Source: Autumnicola musiva (lineage in GTDB: Bacteria; Bacteroidota; Bacteroidia; Flavobacteriales; Flavobacteriaceae). From it: DNA of 64,000 nt. Positions 58,654 to 64,000 of this stretch are shown here, one piece after another. The translations under genes were made by a program, and so were the position numbers. The stretch lies in NCBI RefSeq assembly GCF_031846585.1, contig NZ_JAVRHK010000008.1:1-64000 (forward strand). The letters are read 5' to 3'. Under the pieces are notes generated by a model. That model was not told the origin of the DNA, searched no databases, and worked only from the letters and a program-made list of their open reading frames with translations. The number at the start of each line of letters is the position of its first letter. Position 1 is the first letter of the stretch.

Positions 58654-58968
58654 GTGAAAATTATCGTCGCAATATTATCTTTTTATTTCCTGGGGCTCAA
58701 TATAGTGCCCTGTGGCGATGATAGTGCCTTGGTTTCCGAAGATCAGCAGGAAACAATTTCAGAGCTGGACACCCAGCATTCCCATGATAAAGAAGCCGAT
58801 TCCTGTTCACCTTTTTGCCAGTGTCATTGCTGTCACGTTCATGTGGTAAATTTTCAAACTTCAGAATCGCCGCTAATTGAGCAGCATATTTCAACTCTTG
58901 TTATTGCAAACGCTGTTAATTCGGGTGACGAAATTCCCGATACTCATTTTCAGCCACCGCGGGTTTAA
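58654..58968 (+). CDS. Cys/His-rich periplasmic protein, DUF6660-like
   Basis: 104 residues from a GTG start. The N-terminus VKIIVAILSFYFLGLNIVPC is a signal peptide. The middle carries the cluster CSPFCQCHCCHVHVV and many other His (QHSHDKEAD), suitable for binding Cu or Zn ions. Such proteins precede CzcA/CusA genes in Bacteroidota; the DUF6660 label is from memory. It probably buffers or senses metal for the pump encoded 81 bases downstream. The gap between them carries a cloverleaf-like fold. Confidence 0.75.
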   Translation: MKIIVAILSFYFLGLNIVPCGDDSALVSEDQQETISELDTQHSHDKEADSCSPFCQCHCCHVHVVNFQTSESPLIEQHISTLVIANAVNSGDEIPDTHFQPPRV

Positions 58969-59038
58969 TTCAGTTTTACAGGGATAATTATATCCCGAAG
59001 TCAAAGCCGTTCTAAGGCTATTTTTAAACTGAATTAAA
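58964..59038 (+). promoter_or_regulatory. Cloverleaf-like RNA fold upstream of czcA
   Basis: A perfect 13-base outer stem (TTTAATTCAGTTT at 58964-58976 with AAACTGAATTAAA at 59026-59038) encloses two hairpins: GGGATA-atta-TATCCC (58981-58996) and AGCC-gttctaa-GGCT followed by ATTTTT. It begins in the stop codon of the upstream gene and ends 11 bases before the czcA ATG. It may be an attenuator or a processing site. Confidence 0.6.
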
Positions 59039-59049
59039 TTCTGAATTCT

Positions 59050-62000
59050 ATGATTAACAAAATCATTGATTTTTCAATCAATAATAAATTTATTATTGGG
59101 TTGCTTACCTGCGTACTTATTGGTGCGGGTATCTGGAGCATGATTAAAGTTCCGGTAGATGCGCAGCCCGATATCACCAATAATCAGGTGCAGGTGATTA
59201 CCCAGGCTCCCAATTTGGGAACAGAGGATATTGAGCAATTTGTTACTTATCCGGTTGAGGTGGCCATGAGCAACCTTCCCGGGGTAAGTGAAATTCGTTC
59301 GGTCTCCAGATTTGGACTTTCTGTAGTTACCATTGTTTTTGATGATGAGCTGGGCACTTATTTGCCGCGCCAGCTCGTAGCTGAAAAGCTGAACGCCGTA
59401 AAAGAAGAAATTCCCGAAGGTTTTGGTAAACCTTCTATGGGGCCAATTTCCACAGGCCTGGGCGAAATATACCAGTATACTCTTGAAGTTGAAGAGGAAT
59501 ATAAAGCTGAATATTCTCCTACTGAACTCAGGACGATTCAGGACTGGATTGTACGCCGGCAAATGGCCATGGTACCCGGAGTAGTGGAAGTAAACGGTGT
59601 AGGTGGCAGGATAAAACAATTTGAAATTGCTGTAAATCCCGAAGAATTGCGTGCTATCGGGCTGAGTATTTCTGATGTTTTTAATGCCCTGGAACTTAAT
59701 AATGCCAATACCGGCGGTGCTTATATTGAAAAGGACCATCAGGCAAACTTTATTCGCGGGGAAGGCCTGGCCCGCAGTGTGGAAGACCTGGAAAAAATTG
59801 TGGTAAAAAATTCTGATGGCATTCCTGTTACCATTCAAGATGTTGCCGATGTGAAAATTGGTAGCGCAGTGCGATACGGAGCACTTACAAAAAATGGCGA
59901 AGGCGAAACTGTTGGCGGCATGGTGATGATGTTAAAAGGTGCCAATTCCAATGAAGTGATTGACAATGTAAAGAACCGGATTGTGCAAATCCAGAAGTCG
60001 TTGCCGGAAGGAGTTTCTATAAAACCATTTCTGGACCGTAGTGAACTCATAAGCGAAACCACTTCTACCGTAACCGGAAATCTTTTGGAAGGCGGGCTTA
60101 TTGTAATTTTCGTGTTGGTCCTGCTGCTGGGCAACTGGCGCGGAGGCCTAATTGTTGCTTCTACAATTCCTTTATCCCTTTTGTTCGCTTTTATCCTGAT
60201 GAATATTTTTGATGTTTGGGCCAACCTTATGAGCCTGGGAGCCATCGATTTTGGAATTATCGTAGATGGCGCGGTGATTATCGTAGAAAGTACGGTATTC
60301 CTGCTTCATCAGCGCATTTTAGAGAACAGGAAAATTGATAACATAGAGCGGGATGAGATCGCTTCTTCTTCAGCAAAAAAGATGATGAATTCGGCATTTT
60401 TCGGCCAGCTGATTATCCTTATTGTTTTTCTTCCAATTCTTGCCCTGCAAGGCGTAGAGGGCAAAATGTTTCGGCCCATGGCGCTAACCTTTATTTTCGC
60501 CATGATAGGGGCAATGCTGTTATGTCTTACTTATGTGCCTATGATTTCTTCGCTATTTTTGAAGGAATCCCCAAAGCAAAAGAATTCCTGGGGAGACAAA
60601 ATTATAAGCTTTGCCCAAAGAAAGTATGAACCGCTTTTAAAAACTTCTCTCAAAAGAGCCAAAATTGTGCTTGGTTCTGCAGTGGTACTTTTCGCTGTGG
60701 CTGTTTTCTTATTCACAAGAATGGGGGGTGAATTTATTCCGCAGCTGGATGAAGGGGATATCGCTTTTCACATTATTCTGAAACCGGGCAGTTCGCTGTC
60801 TGAAGGTATAGCCACTTCAACTAAAATTGAAAAATTACTGCTGAACGAATTTCCTGAAATCGAACAGGTGGTAAGTAGGTTTGGTGTTTCAGATGTTCCC
60901 ACAGATCCCATGCCGATGGATTTAGGTGACAGTTTTATTATTCTGAAACCAAAGTCGGAGTGGACTTCCGCAGAAACAAAAGATGAACTTATTGCCGAAA
61001 TTAAGAAAACCATTGGTGTTATTCCGGGAGTTAGCTACGAATTTACCCAGCCGGTGGAAATGCGTTTTAATGAACTTTTAACCGGAGTGCGCGAAGATGT
61101 GGCGGTGAAACTATATGGGGAAGACCTGGAAGTTCTGGCTGCCAAGGCTAATGAAATGGGGAAGATTATTAGCGGTGTAGATGGAGTGGCAGATCTTAAA
61201 GTGGAAGCTACCTCGGGCCTGCCACAAATTACGGTGAATTACAATCGCAGTAAACTGGCGCAGTACGGGCTACAGGTAAATCAACTGAATTCTCTTATTC
61301 AATCGGCTTTTGCAGGAGGTAAGGCAGGGGTGATTTTTGAAGGGGAAAAACGTTTTGACCTGGTGGTTCGTCTGGCGGAAAGTGAGCGTACAAATATTGA
61401 AAATATCAGGAATTTATATGTCACACTGCTTTCTGGGACTCAGGTACCGTTAAGGGAAGTAGCGCAGATTTCTTATCAGCCCGGCCCTATGCAGATAAGC
61501 AGGGACAACACCAACCGCAGGACGTATGTGGGAGTGAACATAAGGAACCGCGATGTGAAATCTGTAGTTAGCGATATTCAACAGAAACTGGATGAGGAAT
61601 TGCAATTACCGCCGGGATATTATATTAGGTATGGCGGCGCTTTCGAAAATTTTGAACGCGCCAGCGAACGGCTGCAAATAGTTGTTCCCATTGCTCTGCT
61701 GCTGATTTTTATCCTTATTTATTTTGCTTTAAAATCCTTTAAACAAACCACCATGATCTATATGGCCATTCCGCTGGCAGCCATTGGCGGAGTATATGCG
61801 TTGTGGCTGCGGGATATGCCTTTTAGTATTTCGGCAGGAGTTGGTTTTATAGTGCTTTTTGGGGTTGCTGTTTTAAATGGACTCGTATTGATTAGCGGAT
61901 TAAATGAGCTGAAAGAAGAGGGAGTCACCAGTTTAAGCCAACGTTTAAAAGAAGGCACAAAACGAAGGATAAGGCCAATATTGCTTACTGCTTTAACCGA

Positions 62001-63396
62001 TGTGCTGGGATTTTTACCAATGGCGGTTTCCGGCTCGGCAGGGGCCGAGGTGCAGCGGCCTTTGGCAACAGTGGTAATAGGCGGTTTAATCACTTCTACT
62101 TTACTCACGCTGTTTATCCTGCCTATTTTGTATAAATGGACAGAAGAGCGGGAAGGTAAATTTAAGCTGAATAAAAAGTTTGTACCGGCCACTGTTCTTC
62201 TAGCTTTGTTTTTTCTGAACCCGATAAATGCAAAGTCCCAGGAATTAAATGAGAATTTACCCGAAATAAATCAGCAGCAGGCAGTGGAGATGGCATTAAA
62301 GAATTATCATTTACTGAAGAACAGGCTGCTGGAAATAGAACAGGCCAAAGCTCAGAAACTATCGGCGTGGGATTTTGGCGAAACACAAATTCTAACCGGC
62401 GGGGAAGAACTGGATGAGGATAGAGGGATTTACACCAAGATTGGAATTCAGCAGCAGGATATTGATATTTTCGGAATTTTGCCCGGCCGTAAACTTCAGA
62501 AGGAAAAAGTATCTTTTGCCGAGAAATCTTTTGATCTTTCTCAATTGGAGGTAGCGCAGGCGGTGCGTGAAATATGGAGCAGGACTTATTTTGCCCGCCG
62601 AAAATTTGAAGTTCTAAACCGGTTGGATTCTGTTTATCAGCGTTTTTCTGAAGCTGTAGATTTGCGATATGAAGTGGAAGCCATTTCCCGCCTGGAAATG
62701 TTAACGGCGAAGAACAAAGCCGCAGAAATTGTTGTTCAGAAACAGCAGGTTTACCATGATTATCTATCTGTTTTGCAGCAATTAAACTTGTGGATTGGCG
62801 ATGAAAGGGAATTTACTGTTGCTGAAGATTATAAAATCAGCTCGCTGATTCCGCAGAAACTTTCTGCTGAAGAATTTTCAGATCACCCTGAACTTGCCAC
62901 CGCCAGGCAGAAAATTGATTTAGCAGAAGCGGAATATAGTCTTACCAAATCTAATTTTCTGCCAAAATTCAATCTTAGGTATGGTCTTCAGGAGGTAAAT
63001 GGAGCTTCCGGATTTTACAGTTATCAGGCCGGGATTTCCATTCCGGTTTTATCGGGAGAGGCTTATGCAGATGTAAAGACGGCAAAAATCGAAAAGAAAA
63101 TCGCTTCCCAGACTGCTGACTTTCAGCAGCGAAAATTTGACTCTCAGTTGTCCAGTGCTTTTCAGAATTATAAAAAATGGGAGGAATCCTGGCAATTTTA
63201 CCAGGATGAAGTACTGCCTTTAAATGAAGAACAGTTACAGGGTTCGTTACTGGCTTTTAAAGAAGGTGCAATAGAATACGTTGCTTTTATTCAAAATATG
63301 GACAATGCCCTGCAAACTGAATTAAATGCCCTGGAAGCATTTAAAAATTATCAGCTGGCCGTGGCAGAACTTCAGTATTTCCTTAATTCTAAATAA
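59050..63396 (+). CDS. CzcA/CusA-type RND metal efflux pump fused to TolC-type outer-membrane domain
   Basis: 1448 residues. Residues 1 to about 1035 are a heavy-metal RND pump with 12 membrane helices; the proton-relay residues of the divalent or copper subgroup are in AIDFGIIVDGAVIIVES (Asp400, Asp406, Glu413). Residues about 1043-1063 (PATVLLALFFLNPINAKSQ) look like an internal signal peptide, and residues about 1065-1448 are a TolC/CzcC-type outer-membrane efflux domain of helical repeats. This arrangement is common in Bacteroidota. The metal (Cu, Ag, Zn, Co or Cd) cannot be fixed from sequence. The adaptor gene follows 7 bases later. Confidence 0.93.
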   Translation: MINKIIDFSINNKFIIGLLTCVLIGAGIWSMIKVPVDAQPDITNNQVQVITQAPNLGTEDIEQFVTYPVEVAMSNLPGVSEIRSVSRFGLSVVTIVFDDELGTYLPRQLVAEKLNAVKEEIPEGFGKPSMGPISTGLGEIYQYTLEVEEEYKAEYSPTELRTIQDWIVRRQMAMVPGVVEVNGVGGRIKQFEIAVNPEELRAIGLSISDVFNALELNNANTGGAYIEKDHQANFIRGEGLARSVEDLEKIVVKNSDGIPVTIQDVADVKIGSAVRYGALTKNGEGETVGGMVMMLKGANSNEVIDNVKNRIVQIQKSLPEGVSIKPFLDRSELISETTSTVTGNLLEGGLIVIFVLVLLLGNWRGGLIVASTIPLSLLFAFILMNIFDVWANLMSLGAIDFGIIVDGAVIIVESTVFLLHQRILENRKIDNIERDEIASSSAKKMMNSAFFGQLIILIVFLPILALQGVEGKMFRPMALTFIFAMIGAMLLCLTYVPMISSLFLKESPKQKNSWGDKIISFAQRKYEPLLKTSLKRAKIVLGSAVVLFAVAVFLFTRMGGEFIPQLDEGDIAFHIILKPGSSLSEGIATSTKIEKLLLNEFPEIEQVVSRFGVSDVPTDPMPMDLGDSFIILKPKSEWTSAETKDELIAEIKKTIGVIPGVSYEFTQPVEMRFNELLTGVREDVAVKLYGEDLEVLAAKANEMGKIISGVDGVADLKVEATSGLPQITVNYNRSKLAQYGLQVNQLNSLIQSAFAGGKAGVIFEGEKRFDLVVRLAESERTNIENIRNLYVTLLSGTQVPLREVAQISYQPGPMQISRDNTNRRTYVGVNIRNRDVKSVVSDIQQKLDEELQLPPGYYIRYGGAFENFERASERLQIVVPIALLLIFILIYFALKSFKQTTMIYMAIPLAAIGGVYALWLRDMPFSISAGVGFIVLFGVAVLNGLVLISGLNELKEEGVTSLSQRLKEGTKRRIRPILLTALTDVLGFLPMAVSGSAGAEVQRPLATVVIGGLITSTLLTLFILPILYKWTEEREGKFKLNKKFVPATVLLALFFLNPINAKSQELNENLPEINQQQAVEMALKNYHLLKNRLLEIEQAKAQKLSAWDFGETQILTGGEELDEDRGIYTKIGIQQQDIDIFGILPGRKLQKEKVSFAEKSFDLSQLEVAQAVREIWSRTYFARRKFEVLNRLDSVYQRFSEAVDLRYEVEAISRLEMLTAKNKAAEIVVQKQQVYHDYLSVLQQLNLWIGDEREFTVAEDYKISSLIPQKLSAEEFSDHPELATARQKIDLAEAEYSLTKSNFLPKFNLRYGLQEVNGASGFYSYQAGISIPVLSGEAYADVKTAKIEKKIASQTADFQQRKFDSQLSSAFQNYKKWEESWQFYQDEVLPLNEEQLQGSLLAFKEGAIEYVAFIQNMDNALQTELNALEAFKNYQLAVAELQYFLNSK

Positions 63397-63403
63397 AATC
63401 AAG

Positions 63404-64000
63404 ATGAAATTTTATTCAACATATATATTTATTTTTCTAACCGGATTTTTAATTATTTCCTGTGGAGATGAAACCGGTACTAACAAAGAAGAAGCTACTG
63501 TTTCAGAAAATTCAGGAACAGGAGCAGAGACAGCTTCCGCAGAAAGTACCGAGGTAATGATTTCCCAGCAGCAGTTTGACGCGCTGGATATTAAAATTGA
63601 CACCCTGGCCACACGTTCCATGAGCGGATTTGTGGAGGCAAACGGACATCTGGAGGTTCCGCCGCAAAGCGAGGCCACGGTAACCACTTCTCTTGGGGCA
63701 AACATTGTTTCCATAGAGGTAATTGAGGGAGATAATGTAAAAAAGGGGCAGACACTGGCCTACATTGCGCATCCCGATATTGTGGAAATTCAGACAAGGT
63801 TTTTGAATATGGCTAATGAGATGGAATTCCAGGAGAAGGAATATAACCGCCAGCAAAAATTGTATGAAGCAGGTGTGGGGTCTGGAGAAGGTTTTCAAAA
63901 AGCTGAAGCAGCCTACCGAAACGCCAAAGGTAATTTACAAGGCCTTAAAGCTCAGCTATCTTTACTAAATTTAGATCCGCAGCGCATTTTAAATGGGAAT
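63404..64000 (+). CDS. Efflux RND periplasmic adaptor subunit (CzcB/CusB-like), partial
   Basis: Starts ATG 63404 and runs off the window end after 199 codons. MKFYSTYIFIFLTGFLIISC is a lipoprotein signal with lipidated Cys20. A Ser/Glu/Thr-rich linker follows, then the membrane-fusion-protein core: VEANGHLEVPPQSEATVTTS (beta-barrel/lipoyl start), IEVIEGDNVKKGQTLAYIAH (lipoyl half-motif) and the alpha-hairpin FLNMANEMEFQEKEYNRQQK. It links the CzcA pump to the outer-membrane channel. Seven bases after the czcA gene. Confidence 0.92.
   Translation, partial: MKFYSTYIFIFLTGFLIISCGDETGTNKEEATVSENSGTGAETASAESTEVMISQQQFDALDIKIDTLATRSMSGFVEANGHLEVPPQSEATVTTSLGANIVSIEVIEGDNVKKGQTLAYIAHPDIVEIQTRFLNMANEMEFQEKEYNRQQKLYEAGVGSGEGFQKAEAAYRNAKGNLQGLKAQLSLLNLDPQRILNGN

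Noticed and set aside
59074..59838. 254-codon open frame antisense to the RND pump gene
   Set aside because: It mirrors a conserved coding region in another frame, has no family resemblance and no promoter or start context; the pump on the plus strand is certain.
1..64000. tRNA, rRNA, CRISPR, prophage or transposon features
   Set aside because: I looked for tRNA cloverleaf arms, spaced identical repeats, integrases and transposases and saw none; all large frames fit chromosomal housekeeping or accessory genes.

Overview
The window reads as chromosomal DNA from a member of the Bacteroidota, most likely a marine-type Flavobacteriaceae (Gramella, Salegentibacter or Zunongwangia neighbourhood). 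The grounds are an LpxC-FabZ fusion, a PorX-type response regulator with a PglZ domain, a CzcA pump fused to a TolC-type domain, bifunctional HisB and HisIE, AT-rich codon use, and promoters with the Bacteroidota -7 box TAnnTTTG. The genus is inference. I saw no rRNA, tRNA, CRISPR array, transposase or phage gene, and no gene-free stretch longer than 300 bases.

Layout. 1-5.8 kb: a peroxiredoxin-like protein, a frameshifted ybaB/ebfC, an S9 oligopeptidase, and a PLP enzyme of cysteine-synthase fold next to an alpha-oxoamine synthase; the last two are candidates for cysteate and sulfonolipid (capnine) synthesis. 5.9-13.8 kb: an outer-membrane protein, a small membrane protein, and an envelope-glycan run (YfhO-like protein, GT4 glycosyltransferase, flippase), then an exported protein with 16-residue repeats and a Ser/Arg/Asn-rich tail. 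14-24 kb: uvrA, an ECF sigma factor with a 50-residue follower, an endonuclease III without iron-sulfur ligands, bcp, ald, two small membrane or exported proteins, tsaE and porX.

24-30.6 kb: an HD phosphohydrolase and the lipid A block lpxD, lpxC-fabZ, lpxA, then efp, an lpxD paralogue and an NTF2-like protein. 30.7-38.6 kb: a BlaI/M56 regulator pair with tandem operators on its promoter, sucD, two SDR enzymes (one fabG), a VWA membrane protein and a prohibitin-like protein. 38.6-46.3 kb: a complete histidine operon (hisG D C B H A F IE) behind a leader peptide with five consecutive His codons and an intrinsic terminator, which is a classical attenuator. 46.5-55.5 kb: a GT39-type glycosyltransferase, manA, an aldo/keto reductase, deoC-deoD, a VOC lipoprotein, a PfkB sugar kinase, a diacylglycerol-kinase-like enzyme and surE.

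55.6-58.5 kb (minus strand): a TPP riboswitch with a strong terminator drives four tightly coupled genes: a SAM methyltransferase, a ThiL/HypE-like AIR-synthase protein, a degenerate ThiE-like protein and a Trm112-like zinc-ribbon protein. This is the best candidate in the window for an undescribed pathway. 58.6-64 kb: a heavy-metal efflux operon (Cys/His-rich periplasmic protein, CzcA-TolC fusion, start of the CzcB/CusB adaptor) with a cloverleaf-like RNA fold between its first two genes.

Several intergenic gaps, above all in the his operon, carry degenerate repeats with a 7-base period (GTTAGAA-type on the left, TCTAAC-type on the right) that can pair with each other. A second short repeat family occurs twice in the same operon.
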